A stretch of 48,912 bases of DNA. Origin: a virus. The position numbers were made by a program, and so were the translations under genes. The notes beneath the pieces were generated by a model. That model was not told the origin of the DNA and searched no databases. It saw only the letters and a list, made by a program, of their open reading frames with translations. Below, piece by piece: positions 30,659 through 39,544 of the stretch. The DNA lies in IMG/VR virus record IMGVR_UViG_3300042988_001631, positions 1-48,912 of that record. The stretch is one strand, 5' to 3'. Numbering within the stretch: the first letter of the stretch is position 1; each line of letters opens with the position of its first letter.

Positions 30659-31623
30659 TGAGTACTGAATTAAACGAACAATTTTCTCCTCACGTAATCA
30701 GCAAGAACCCATCAGCAGATAAGTTCCGAATTCAAAAAGATAAAGAGAAGCCAGAAGAAAGATTTCCTATAGGAAAATTTCCATATAAAACTCTAATCAA
30801 TTTAGGTAGTAGAACAGAAAACTGCTATGAAAAAGTAGCCTTAGTTCGTAAAGATGGTGGGGTAATCTTAAATCACCCTGATGTAATTAAAAATGCATCA
30901 AATAAAGTAAGATGTAAACAGTTCTTAGTTGATGCTGGTTTGCCTACACCGAAGTACCAAATGTTTGCAGAATTGAAATTAAGCGCTGCAGGAGTTCAAA
31001 ACTTCAGACTGGCCTTTCCTTGTGTTGCAAAACTTATTTATGGTAGTGGTGGAAAAGGAATGACAGTAATCAACGATATTAAGGAATTGGCAACTTTTAT
31101 TTCTTCTAAAAAATCTGAAGAATTAAATACTTATTTCATTGAAGAAGTATTTCAACCAGATATGAGCAAATCTTACGAGTATCGTGTGTCAGTGTCTCCT
31201 CTGCTTTTGATGAAAAGAGTTGATTATCCTCCTCAAAGTAATGGTGTCTCAGAAATAAATTACAAAGGAGAAATTATAGTACTAAGAAAATTAATGAAAC
31301 AAGAGGCTGTAGATGCAGGTAGTTTTGGAAGAAATATTGCCTTGGGAAATAGCTACTTTACTGCAAATTTCGAAAGAACATTTTCACGTAAAGGAAAATC
31401 TTGTTCTGTTGACAAAGCTGTTAGTTTAGCCTTAGATGCTTGTATGGCTTGTAATCTTGATTTTGGTGCTGTAGATATGTTGTGGGATTCTGAATCTGGA
31501 TCTTGGACAATTCTAGAAATAAATACTGCCCCATCAATGGGAGATGAAAATGCTGTTTTATCTTTCAGTAGATGGAAAAAAGCATTTAGACAGATGATTT
31601 TAGAAAAGAGAAAAGAAATTTAA
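30658..31623 (+). CDS. ATP-grasp carboxylate-amine ligase, 321 aa
   Basis: ATP-grasp motifs are present: the glycine-rich loop region VAKLIYGSGGKGM (123-135), the adenine-contact strand YFIEEVFQP (159-167), and the metal-binding AVDMLWD (271-277) and EINTAPSMGDEN (287-298). The order matches RimK/D-Ala-D-Ala-ligase-type enzymes that activate a carboxylate as acyl phosphate and join it to an amine. The N-terminal ~75 residues would be the substrate-side domain. It is coupled to the GGCT-like gene upstream and lies 9 nt before the class II amidotransferase. The class call is strong; acceptor and donor are unknown. Confidence 0.88.
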   Translation: MSTELNEQFSPHVISKNPSADKFRIQKDKEKPEERFPIGKFPYKTLINLGSRTENCYEKVALVRKDGGVILNHPDVIKNASNKVRCKQFLVDAGLPTPKYQMFAELKLSAAGVQNFRLAFPCVAKLIYGSGGKGMTVINDIKELATFISSKKSEELNTYFIEEVFQPDMSKSYEYRVSVSPLLLMKRVDYPPQSNGVSEINYKGEIIVLRKLMKQEAVDAGSFGRNIALGNSYFTANFERTFSRKGKSCSVDKAVSLALDACMACNLDFGAVDMLWDSESGSWTILEINTAPSMGDENAVLSFSRWKKAFRQMILEKRKEI

Positions 31624-31632
31624 TAATAAACT

Positions 31633-33552
31633 ATGTGCGGAATCGCAGGTTTTATAGGTAAGAAAGGAGAAATTTTTAATGAAATAATTCTTAATTATCT
31701 ACTATTAGCACAAGACTCCAGAGGAAAAGATAACTTTGGAGTCTTTTATACCACACGAGAAAATAATCAGAGACTACTATATGTACATAGAGGGGCTAAA
31801 AATGTAGATGGTAAAGGAACTGATATATCTTCTTTTCATAAACATTATGAAAAAGAAGGAAAATTTTGGGCAGGCAAAAAACCAAAATTTTATAATCCAT
31901 GTATAGTAATTGGTCACTCAAGATCTTCTTCTCGTGGAGGTGTTACATTATCTGATGCCCACCCAATTATAGCAAAAAATAGTGAAGAAAATCCTACTCG
32001 AACTGTGATTGGAGTTCATAACGGAACAATTACTAACGAAACAGAAATAGAAAGACATTTTGGATTGTCTCTCGACTATGGGTCATCAGACTCAGTACTT
32101 ATCTTCAATATTTTTGCACAAGGAGAAAAGGAAACTTTAGAATTCCTTTCTATGTACAGGGGTAGCGCAGCTTTGGTATGGCACATAAAAGAAGAACCAA
32201 ACAAGGTTTATGTATGGGCAGGAAAAGAAACTTACTCAAAAGTTAATACTCCTGAAAGACCTTTACACTATGTACAAACTAAGGCAGGAATATACATTTC
32301 TTCTGAACATAAACCTTTAGACGAGGCATTTTTAACTCTTCCTAACAGAAAGAAATATCTAGAAAGTAATACGATTGATTCGTATCATTTTGCTATGGAT
32401 GCTATTACTGTAATAGAAGATGGAGAAATAGTAGAAGTTATCAAAGTAGATAGAAATCCTACTAAAAGTACTAACTCATTTTCTTTACCAGCTCCAAGAT
32501 ACTTGGGTCATGAAGAAGATTCAGACTTTTATAATAGATTATCAAAAAAGAACAGAAGCGGATGCGTAGGCAGCTCAGCAAGCGAAATAAAAAAAAGTGA
32601 ATTAGAAACAATTAAAACTCTTTCCGCTGGAGTTCTAAATTCTGATGGTTTAAGTCAACAAGAGTTGTTTAGAAGTATTCAAGAGGGTAGGCTAGTTTTT
32701 AGTAAAGGACTATATTATTATAATGGTAACATTGCACATACTAAAGTAAAACTTAGAGAAAATGTCAGTGTAGAAAAATCTACTTATAATGATGTAGAAA
32801 TAGTGGATAGAATAACTACTTTTGACACAACTGGAAGAGGTATTTTTATATCAGAAGATAAGCATGCTTATTATGATGTAGAAGATATGACTCCTGCAGT
32901 AAATGTTGCAACAAAAGAATTATACTTCTATCGCGGAATACTTATTAATAACATAAGATCTTTAAAAGATTTACACATCTTCGAAATAAAAAACGAAGGT
33001 TCAGTATCTGGTACAATACTTCGTAGTTCTACTAATTTTCCTATTTGGTCAGGATTATTTAACAGAAAAGAAGATAAAAAAGATTGCCTTACTTTTATAA
33101 AACCAACTACTCTTTTAAACCATTCTGATCCAATAGATGGATTAGTTATTTGGCCTTATGTAAACAGAGGATATATCTTTAAAGAGTCAATGATAGTTGA
33201 GGTATTAACTAAAGAAAGAACAGAACATTTTAAAGAAACCTATGCTACTTTTGATAATATAAAATATTGTCTAAAATGTAAAGGAACTGTTGTAAGTGAT
33301 TGTCCTATGTGTGATGACAAATGCAGTACTAATGCTTTCCAAAAAGTTCTTGATAACATTGACGAGATAAATAGATATTTAGAAGAAGAGCAAGAAGATT
33401 TTAAGGATAAAGAATATATTGTAGTTTGTGATGATTGTGGATCAGTAACAACTCAAAATCATTTAGAGAGATGTGATACATGTTCTTCTATTAACATAGA
33501 GGAATTAGAAGATGAGGAAACATCTAAAATAAAAGCTTTCTTCATTAAGTAA
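31633..33552 (+). CDS. Class II glutamine amidotransferase with C-terminal zinc ribbons, 639 aa
   Basis: The N-terminus is MCGIAGFIG: Cys2 becomes the N-terminal nucleophile of a GATase II (Ntn) domain after Met removal. Supporting motifs are VIGHSRSSSRGG (92-103) and VIGVHNGTITN (125-135). This domain (~1-250) releases ammonia from glutamine. Residues ~250-540 match no synthetase I recognise. The end holds Cys-rich zinc-ribbon-like units: CLKCKG and CPMCDDKC at ~547-566, and CDDCGS with CDTCSS at ~598-618. It is coupled by TAATG to the third amidoligase. It probably supplies ammonia or makes an amide for the pathway. Confidence 0.88.
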   Translation: MCGIAGFIGKKGEIFNEIILNYLLLAQDSRGKDNFGVFYTTRENNQRLLYVHRGAKNVDGKGTDISSFHKHYEKEGKFWAGKKPKFYNPCIVIGHSRSSSRGGVTLSDAHPIIAKNSEENPTRTVIGVHNGTITNETEIERHFGLSLDYGSSDSVLIFNIFAQGEKETLEFLSMYRGSAALVWHIKEEPNKVYVWAGKETYSKVNTPERPLHYVQTKAGIYISSEHKPLDEAFLTLPNRKKYLESNTIDSYHFAMDAITVIEDGEIVEVIKVDRNPTKSTNSFSLPAPRYLGHEEDSDFYNRLSKKNRSGCVGSSASEIKKSELETIKTLSAGVLNSDGLSQQELFRSIQEGRLVFSKGLYYYNGNIAHTKVKLRENVSVEKSTYNDVEIVDRITTFDTTGRGIFISEDKHAYYDVEDMTPAVNVATKELYFYRGILINNIRSLKDLHIFEIKNEGSVSGTILRSSTNFPIWSGLFNRKEDKKDCLTFIKPTTLLNHSDPIDGLVIWPYVNRGYIFKESMIVEVLTKERTEHFKETYATFDNIKYCLKCKGTVVSDCPMCDDKCSTNAFQKVLDNIDEINRYLEEEQEDFKDKEYIVVCDDCGSVTTQNHLERCDTCSSINIEELEDEETSKIKAFFIK

Positions 33553-35117
33553 TGAGTGGAACCTATTTAAAAACAGACATAATTTACGGTAGGTTAGTTA
33601 TAACTAACTTACCTAAAGTTAAAATCAAAGAAAAGAATGCAGTAAAAGGTGCTATAGTTTATATAGAAGATCAACCTTTTATTATTGGAGAAGAAGTGCT
33701 CTTTTGTGATGAAACACAAAAATATGAAAATTCTAAAAATGTTAGATACGGAATCATAAATTCTCAAGGAGAACGAGGTACTATGTTATTTAACAATTTT
33801 AAGACAGTTCAAGTCATTTCGGCTGTAAAAAAGAAAGAAGATGAAGAATTATTTATTATGAATGAAGATATTGCATATTCTTTAGGATATTTGCCGTCTA
33901 AATCAAGTAATTATTTCTATCATCCAACTAAAGAGCCTGCTGAATTTTTATCTAAGTTAGCTTCTATAAGAACTTTTGCAATCAACATTAGAACTACGCA
34001 TCATGCAGATGATGCCAATAAAGCTTTTGTAGATATACAAAAAATCTACGAAGAAACAAAATATAAGAGTACATTCAGGTCAAGAACCATTGCCAGATTA
34101 TTAGGTAACCTTACTTTTGGAGTTGAATTTGAAACTAGTCAAGGAACTTTACAAACAAGCTTTTTGGGTCCTGGTGGTATTGTTCCTGTTGTTGATGGCT
34201 CCCTAAGTAGTAGAGATCAGTACGAGTATGCTACAGTTATTCTAAAAGGTGCTAAAGGTTTAGAATCTTTGAAGAAAGTATGCAAAAGATTAATGAGTCA
34301 ATGTAGAGTTGACCATTCTTGTGCTATGCATGTACATATTGGATCTTTACCTAAAAGAAAAGAGTTTATCCTTGCCTTGTACCAATTATTTTATAGACTT
34401 CAGGATGAATTATTTAATCTTGTTCCTTTCTATAAACGTCATGAACAAGCTATTATGGGTAAACAAAAAGAATACTCAGAGAGATTAATTGACTTAGGAA
34501 TTGGTGATAATAGTTTGTATAAAGCTAAGAGTAAGGAAGAATATGAAAAAGAGCTTATGAGACATTATAATGAGATATTCTCGTTTATTACTTGTGGAGC
34601 AAAACCAGACAAAAAAAATAATCCAAAAATATATAAGCAAACTAAATACACTCCATGGAATAGACAGTGGGATTGTCCTACTCGTTACTATGCCATGAAT
34701 TTGGTTAATTATTTCTTTTCTAGTGGTACCGTTGAATTTAGACTACATGGTCCTACAGTTAACTTCCACAAAACTCTTATGTGGTTATTAATTTGTAATA
34801 CCATTGTACGTTATGCAGATGTGTATTCTAAGAAAATTTTGGAAGGAAAGGATAAAATCAAATTAACTGATGTAATATGCCAGTTATATGATAATTTTGG
34901 AGAAGATGCTCCAACTAAAGTGTTGGATATTTACAAAGAAGTAACTGATAGTATCATACGTTATATGAATATTATTAGAGATAAGAACAAAAATGATAAT
35001 GTAAAAGCTGTACATAGAGCTTTAAATGGTAGAACTTCTGTAAACTCTGAGCATGTAAACAATGCTATGGAAGAGTTTAAGAATGATTCTACTTCTTTTA
35101 CAGAAGAATTATACTAA
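33552..35117 (+). CDS. Amidoligase (Amidoligase_2-like) with long N-terminal extension, 521 aa
   Basis: The catalytic domain (~185-480) has FGVEFET (189-195), DGSLSS (215-220) with EYAT (225-228), the core HSCAMHVHIG (255-264) and VEFRLHGPTVN (394-404), the same order as in the 12122-13075 amidoligase. The first ~180 residues are an extra domain, beta-rich at first (RLVITNLPKVKIKEKNAV), not seen in the smaller paralogue. It is predicted to form amide bonds with ATP. The TAATG overlap with the GATase II gene argues that the two enzymes share a pathway. The substrate cannot be assigned. Confidence 0.85.
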   Translation: MSGTYLKTDIIYGRLVITNLPKVKIKEKNAVKGAIVYIEDQPFIIGEEVLFCDETQKYENSKNVRYGIINSQGERGTMLFNNFKTVQVISAVKKKEDEELFIMNEDIAYSLGYLPSKSSNYFYHPTKEPAEFLSKLASIRTFAINIRTTHHADDANKAFVDIQKIYEETKYKSTFRSRTIARLLGNLTFGVEFETSQGTLQTSFLGPGGIVPVVDGSLSSRDQYEYATVILKGAKGLESLKKVCKRLMSQCRVDHSCAMHVHIGSLPKRKEFILALYQLFYRLQDELFNLVPFYKRHEQAIMGKQKEYSERLIDLGIGDNSLYKAKSKEEYEKELMRHYNEIFSFITCGAKPDKKNNPKIYKQTKYTPWNRQWDCPTRYYAMNLVNYFFSSGTVEFRLHGPTVNFHKTLMWLLICNTIVRYADVYSKKILEGKDKIKLTDVICQLYDNFGEDAPTKVLDIYKEVTDSIIRYMNIIRDKNKNDNVKAVHRALNGRTSVNSEHVNNAMEEFKNDSTSFTEELY

Positions 35118-35129
35118 AATCTTTATAAG

Positions 35130-35522
35130 ATGAGAGCAAAAAAGACAGGAAAGTTCAGATCTAAGTTGGAAAGCTTTTGTGCTGAACAATTAACTCTAAA
35201 TAAACTTCCTTTTGAGTATGAAAAGGTAAAGTATGTAATAACACCTTCCTTTAAGTACGAGGGAGTTTCTTTAGAGCGTATAGGAAAATCATTTATACAA
35301 CAACGTCAAGGACAAGCCGCGATTACTTACACCCCAGACTTTACTGGTACTGGGTGGCTTATTGAGTGCAAAGGTCATTTTACTACAACAGCAAGATTGA
35401 AGTGGAAATTATTCAAAAAGTACCTAGCAGAAAACTCAATTAAATTGGATTTATACATGCCTACAACCCAAAAGGAAGTAATGTATGTAATAGGAGAGAT
35501 CATTCGAAAAAACAACGAATAA
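35130..35522 (+). CDS. T7-type endonuclease I (Holliday junction resolvase)
   Basis: A 130-residue PD-(D/E)XK nuclease whose pattern matches phage endonuclease I: FRSKLESFCAEQL near the start, FEYEKVKYVI, then TYTPDFTGTGWLIECKG with catalytic Asp70, Glu79 and Lys81, and a following RLKWKLFKKY helix. These enzymes resolve branched DNA and can degrade host DNA. A ~20-residue insertion with Gln/Arg (SFIQQRQGQAAI) precedes the PDF motif. It lies 12 nt after the third amidoligase and is coupled to the exonuclease gene by TAATG. Confidence 0.85.
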   Translation: MRAKKTGKFRSKLESFCAEQLTLNKLPFEYEKVKYVITPSFKYEGVSLERIGKSFIQQRQGQAAITYTPDFTGTGWLIECKGHFTTTARLKWKLFKKYLAENSIKLDLYMPTTQKEVMYVIGEIIRKNNE

Positions 35523-36106
35523 TGGCCTTAAAACAGGTTTATATCGACATAGAAACCACTGGACTAACTAACAATAATGCGATCATTCAGATTGCAGGAA
35601 TTGTTGTTACTGGAGGTAGTATTAAAAGAAGATTCGTTATTAATATGAAACCAGACCATGGTCAAAAAATCAAGGTAAATAAGGATTTTCATGTTATTAA
35701 CAAGAGTAAAAATGTGCTTACCCAAAAAGAAGGGTTTGCTAAGTTTTGTAAAGAGCTTGAGTTATTTGTGGATAAGTATAACCCAAAGGATAAATTCCAA
35801 CTAATTGCTTACAATGCTGAATTTGAACAAGATAAATTATTTAACTTCTTCAAGTATCACAATTGCAATTTTTATGGTAGTTATTTCCATAGACCTGCTT
35901 TATGTTTGATGCAAAAATCTGCATGGGTATTACAAGATAAAAGAGCTAAATTGGAAAATTTCCAACAATCCACTGTAGCTAAAGAATTAAAAATTAAAGT
36001 AATTGAAGAGAGACTTCATGTTGCTGATTATGATATTGAGTTATCTTATGAGGTTAATAAGAAGTTAGATGAGTTTGTAAAAAACAAAATTCTAAATGAA
36101 AACTGA
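35522..36106 (+). CDS. DnaQ-like 3'-5' exonuclease (DEDDh), 194 aa
   Basis: Exonuclease motifs are complete: IDIETTGL (Asp9, Glu11) for Exo I, AYNAEFEQDKLF for Exo II, and HVADYDIELSYEV for Exo III (His plus Asp, the DEDDh type). The size fits a stand-alone epsilon-like exonuclease. The family A polymerase already has a proofreading domain, so this enzyme more likely serves recombination or DNA degradation together with the flanking nucleases. It overlaps the endonuclease gene by 1 nt and the next by 11 nt. Confidence 0.88.
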   Translation: MALKQVYIDIETTGLTNNNAIIQIAGIVVTGGSIKRRFVINMKPDHGQKIKVNKDFHVINKSKNVLTQKEGFAKFCKELELFVDKYNPKDKFQLIAYNAEFEQDKLFNFFKYHNCNFYGSYFHRPALCLMQKSAWVLQDKRAKLENFQQSTVAKELKIKVIEERLHVADYDIELSYEVNKKLDEFVKNKILNEN

Positions 36107-37115
36107 GAAAGAATACAGGGCAGATCCCAGCATATCTCAATCTAGTTTAGGATATCTTTCTACTCATCCTAAGTTTTTTAGACATAAAATGTTTACTAAA
36201 AAGGAAGAAGAGGAAGTTAAAGACTACTTTGTAGTAGGTGGAGCATTAGATACTCTACTTACTAATAAAGAAGAGTATCACAATATTTATATAGAAGAAC
36301 CTGATTATAAGTTAACTAAGATGATGAAAATCTTCTGCGAAGAATTTGTTCGTCAGAAATATGTCAATAAATGCGATGATGATTTAGCGTACGAATTGGC
36401 ACATATTCAATCTGGTTACAAAATATCCTTAGACAAAATCAAAAGGGTATTTAATGATACTGAGTGTCAAACCTATGTAAAGTTTTTATTAGAAAAGGAT
36501 ACTAAGTTAGTATTAAAAAGAGAAGATGCTATTTTGGTAAGGAGAATGTACAAACTTCTAACAGAGTCTGAGCATTGTGGATGGCTATTTAAAGAAGCAC
36601 CTGAAGGGATTAATATCTTATTTCAAGTTGCAATCTTTTTTGAAGTTGACCTAGTACCATGTAAAGGTTTGTTAGACATTGTTGTTATTGATCACAATAA
36701 TAAGACTATTCAAATTATTGACTTAAAAACAACTGCTAAGTCTGTTTACCAGTTTAAGCATTCTTTTATTACTTTTTACTATTATATACAGGCTGCCTTT
36801 TATACTAGGGCAATGGAAAGTTGGAAAAAAGAATGTAAAGAATATGGAGATATTTCTGAATATAGAATATTAAATTTCAAATTTTTAGTACAAGAGAAAT
36901 CTTGTTATAACTTGCCAGTATTCTATCCAGTTACTGACAATGATTTGAAAGTTGGTAAACTAGGTGGATACTTAAAATCTAGTAATGAATTTGTCAAAGG
37001 ATATGTTCAATTATTAGATGAGTATAAATGGCATAAAACAACTGATTATTGGGAAATGCCTAAAGATCTACTTCAGAATAATTTTCATATTGAACTAAAT
37101 GTTTTTAAACAATAA
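36096..37115 (+). CDS. RecB/RecE-like PD-(D/E)XK exonuclease, 339 aa
   Basis: The C-terminal half shows the Cas4/RecE-type PD-(D/E)XK core: CKGLLDIVVIDHNNKTIQ with Asp194, then IIDLKTT with Asp209 and Lys211, followed by a YYYIQAAFYTRAM helix carrying the conserved Gln and Tyr. Residues ~10-60 (SISQSSLGYLSTHPKFFRH, then VVGGALDTLLT) match the N-terminal helices of phage exonucleases of this type. It probably resects DNA ends for the Sak4-like annealing pathway. It is coupled (11-nt overlap) to the DnaQ-like gene. Confidence 0.83.
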   Translation: MKTEKEYRADPSISQSSLGYLSTHPKFFRHKMFTKKEEEEVKDYFVVGGALDTLLTNKEEYHNIYIEEPDYKLTKMMKIFCEEFVRQKYVNKCDDDLAYELAHIQSGYKISLDKIKRVFNDTECQTYVKFLLEKDTKLVLKREDAILVRRMYKLLTESEHCGWLFKEAPEGINILFQVAIFFEVDLVPCKGLLDIVVIDHNNKTIQIIDLKTTAKSVYQFKHSFITFYYYIQAAFYTRAMESWKKECKEYGDISEYRILNFKFLVQEKSCYNLPVFYPVTDNDLKVGKLGGYLKSSNEFVKGYVQLLDEYKWHKTTDYWEMPKDLLQNNFHIELNVFKQ

Positions 37116-37117
37116 TA

Positions 37118-37678
37118 GTGCAAGAAACAAAGAATAGATGGACTAAGACATCTTCGTTTTTAGTCCCTGCTTGCGGCTTAGATGTCGCAATACTGTTAGA
37201 ATATGGGTTTATAAATGCCTATTTAGACGATAGTAATTATAATAAAACAATTAATGATAATAATGTAGACATCTTTTTATTATTTGAATATAATCCTTCT
37301 AATATTAATTATGAAGATTTATCTTCTTCTTTAAGAAAACATGAAAATTTCTTAGATGAATATGATCCTTGTGATGGATTTATTATGGTTAGATTTAAAT
37401 TAAGTGATGAGTGGAAGCATATAAAAGAACAATTACTTACAAGTAAATACTCTCTTATAGACAGAGAATATGTTAAAAAATACTTCAATCCTAAAGTTAT
37501 TGTGGGAGAATCAATATATGGAGAATATCTGTATAAAGATTCAGTTAATTATCAAATATTGACTAAGTCTCCAGAACTGAAGAAGCGGTGGGAAGAGAGA
37601 TTGAATTTATCCTTTAAGGATGAGTACGAGGTATGTTCCAAGCTAGACATGGATGAAGAAGTATACAGAATAGGATAA
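37118..37678 (+). CDS. Hypothetical protein, 186 aa (GTG start)
   Basis: The frame starts with GTG 2 nt after the previous TAA. The product is an acidic soluble protein of mixed alpha/beta pattern (SSFLVPACGLDVAILLEYG, then FIMVRFKLSDEWKHI) with no recognised motif. The N-terminal half contains two Cys and an Asp/Asn-rich loop (LDDSNYNKTINDNNVD). It follows the nuclease genes and precedes a gene for a large unknown protein, so its role may lie with either. Confidence 0.7.
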   Translation: MQETKNRWTKTSSFLVPACGLDVAILLEYGFINAYLDDSNYNKTINDNNVDIFLLFEYNPSNINYEDLSSSLRKHENFLDEYDPCDGFIMVRFKLSDEWKHIKEQLLTSKYSLIDREYVKKYFNPKVIVGESIYGEYLYKDSVNYQILTKSPELKKRWEERLNLSFKDEYEVCSKLDMDEEVYRIG

Positions 37679-37696
37679 TAGAAATAAATAAAGTAA

Positions 37697-39544
37697 ATGC
37701 TGAATAAGTTTATACTTTGGATAATTTCATTATTTGGATATACACTCACTAAAATAGACTCTCCTCCTGTATTGGAGGAGGGTTTATCTAAACCTATTGA
37801 GAAAGAATATATTCCAGAAATGAAAGTTGAAAAATCACCTTTATTAGATATAATAGAGGAATTCAAAAAAGAAAGTAATACAACTTTAACAGGTGATCTA
37901 TATACAGATCTAGCTTGTTGGTTATTAAAGATAGAACCTAGTGATTTAGAAGATTTCTTAAGTAATTATAAAACTTTTTGCACAATAAGAGATATTCTTC
38001 CTAATAAAAACATAGAAGAATTTGCAGCTAGACCTAGAACAGTATTGATGAAGATGTTCAAATTATCTCCTTCTGAATTGTTCTTTGCTCAAAAACTTTC
38101 ACAAGTTAATGATATAATGCAAAAAAACTCTATTATTTTAGATAGGTTAGGTCTATCAAAGTATTCTTTGGACACAATTAAAGAAAAAGTATTTTCAAGT
38201 AAAGGAAGTAACTCAAACCTAAGAGTAGAGTTTGTAGATCTTATGCATAAAATTTATGCAGGAAGTGAAGATCATATGGAGTATACTGCGGAAGATTCTG
38301 ATCAGTATATGTCATTAGTAACTAAACTTATATCTAGAGTAGATAATTTACACAAATCAGGTAAATATGCTATGTTTAACTATACAGCAGAAGAAATAGA
38401 AAAAGCAATGGAATTGTTAGCTGCCATGTATTTCATAGCTATTCAGAATAAAGTAGAAACAGATAATGAAAATATTAAAAATGAACAACAACAAGTGGTA
38501 CAAATAAACTCTGAAAAAAGTAAAGATTTAAGATATTATCTATTTATTTCTGCCAACGGACTAGTTAAAAGGCAATTTTTATTGGATAAAGAATTTTCAA
38601 AATCTGATACAATCTTTCCTGAAAGTTTTGAAACTCCTACAGTAGTAAAAGTAGATGAAAGAGAATTTTCATTAATTACTAACAAAGAGTTTGTAGTTGA
38701 TATCTTTGAATCAAACTATGAAGGTGAAGTTGGAAAATTCTTAGGTAATTATGAAATTTCTTATAATTATCCTAATCAAACAGCAAGATTTAAAAAAACA
38801 GCAAACTATTTACAAAAAAATATTTTGTATGTAGATGTAGATACAGAAATACAAGCTAAAGATGATAAGTTTGGCATTAGTGGGTTAAAGCTTCTAAGAG
38901 CTTACTTACTAAAATATCCTAATGGAGGTTCCTTTTTTGTATATGACTCTGTTACTAGAAAGTTTCTAGGTGCATGTATGAATAGTCATATGGCTAGAAC
39001 TTCTGAAGACAAAATTGTAACCATTTATCCATATACAAGTAACGATAAAGATTTTACCAAAAATCTTAAAGAGGTAATTGATATAAAAAAATCTTTGTCA
39101 GTACTTGAATTAGAAGTAGAAGGAGAAACTTTATCTCAAGTTTATTTTAGAGATGAGTATGTATCTAACGGAATTACTACTTGGGAGTTCGTAGGTAAAA
39201 ATAGTATAGTAGCTATAAAAGGAGCTTTAAATGGAAGCATAGAACTATATAGTTCAGGTTTTTATGAGGAAGCAAAAGAAAACATTTATTTAGACAAATA
39301 TGTTAACCTCTATATTGGAGGAGTAAACTTTGGAAAATTTATTGTTGATGGTGCTAGTGATGCTTCTCATACTATAAAACTCAAAAGGGAAAAAGATGAG
39401 AAAATAGAGATCCCAGTTTTAGATATATTCAATTCTACTACTTCTAGTACGAAAACAATTATTAAAGAAGTAGAAAGACAGCCAGAAGTAAAAAGAAAAA
39501 GAATTTCAAAAAATAAAGTAGATAATGTACTGGAAATTATTTAG
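37697..39544 (+). CDS. Large unknown protein, 615 aa
   Basis: The N-terminus (FILWIISLFGYTL) could be an anchor. Residues ~60-260 are helical and acidic (LDIIEEFKKESN, YTAEEIEKAMELLAAMYF), and ~275-560 are beta-rich with repeated strand-turn patterns (YYLFISANGLVKR, VDEREFSLITNKEFVVD, GALNGSIELYSSGF). The C-terminal 45 residues are basic (RQPEVKRKRISKNKV). The composition is unlike the replication enzymes. A structural, membrane-linked or host-interaction role is possible, but I see no diagnostic motif. The end overlaps the lipoprotein gene by 20 nt. Confidence 0.75.
   Translation: MLNKFILWIISLFGYTLTKIDSPPVLEEGLSKPIEKEYIPEMKVEKSPLLDIIEEFKKESNTTLTGDLYTDLACWLLKIEPSDLEDFLSNYKTFCTIRDILPNKNIEEFAARPRTVLMKMFKLSPSELFFAQKLSQVNDIMQKNSIILDRLGLSKYSLDTIKEKVFSSKGSNSNLRVEFVDLMHKIYAGSEDHMEYTAEDSDQYMSLVTKLISRVDNLHKSGKYAMFNYTAEEIEKAMELLAAMYFIAIQNKVETDNENIKNEQQQVVQINSEKSKDLRYYLFISANGLVKRQFLLDKEFSKSDTIFPESFETPTVVKVDEREFSLITNKEFVVDIFESNYEGEVGKFLGNYEISYNYPNQTARFKKTANYLQKNILYVDVDTEIQAKDDKFGISGLKLLRAYLLKYPNGGSFFVYDSVTRKFLGACMNSHMARTSEDKIVTIYPYTSNDKDFTKNLKEVIDIKKSLSVLELEVEGETLSQVYFRDEYVSNGITTWEFVGKNSIVAIKGALNGSIELYSSGFYEEAKENIYLDKYVNLYIGGVNFGKFIVDGASDASHTIKLKREKDEKIEIPVLDIFNSTTSSTKTIIKEVERQPEVKRKRISKNKVDNVLEII

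Noticed and set aside
11199-35117. Interpretation of the amide-bond genes as a known thymidine hypermodification cassette
   Set aside because: No thymidylate-synthase-like hydroxymethylase, base kinase or PLP enzyme is visible, so this is left as an open possibility only.
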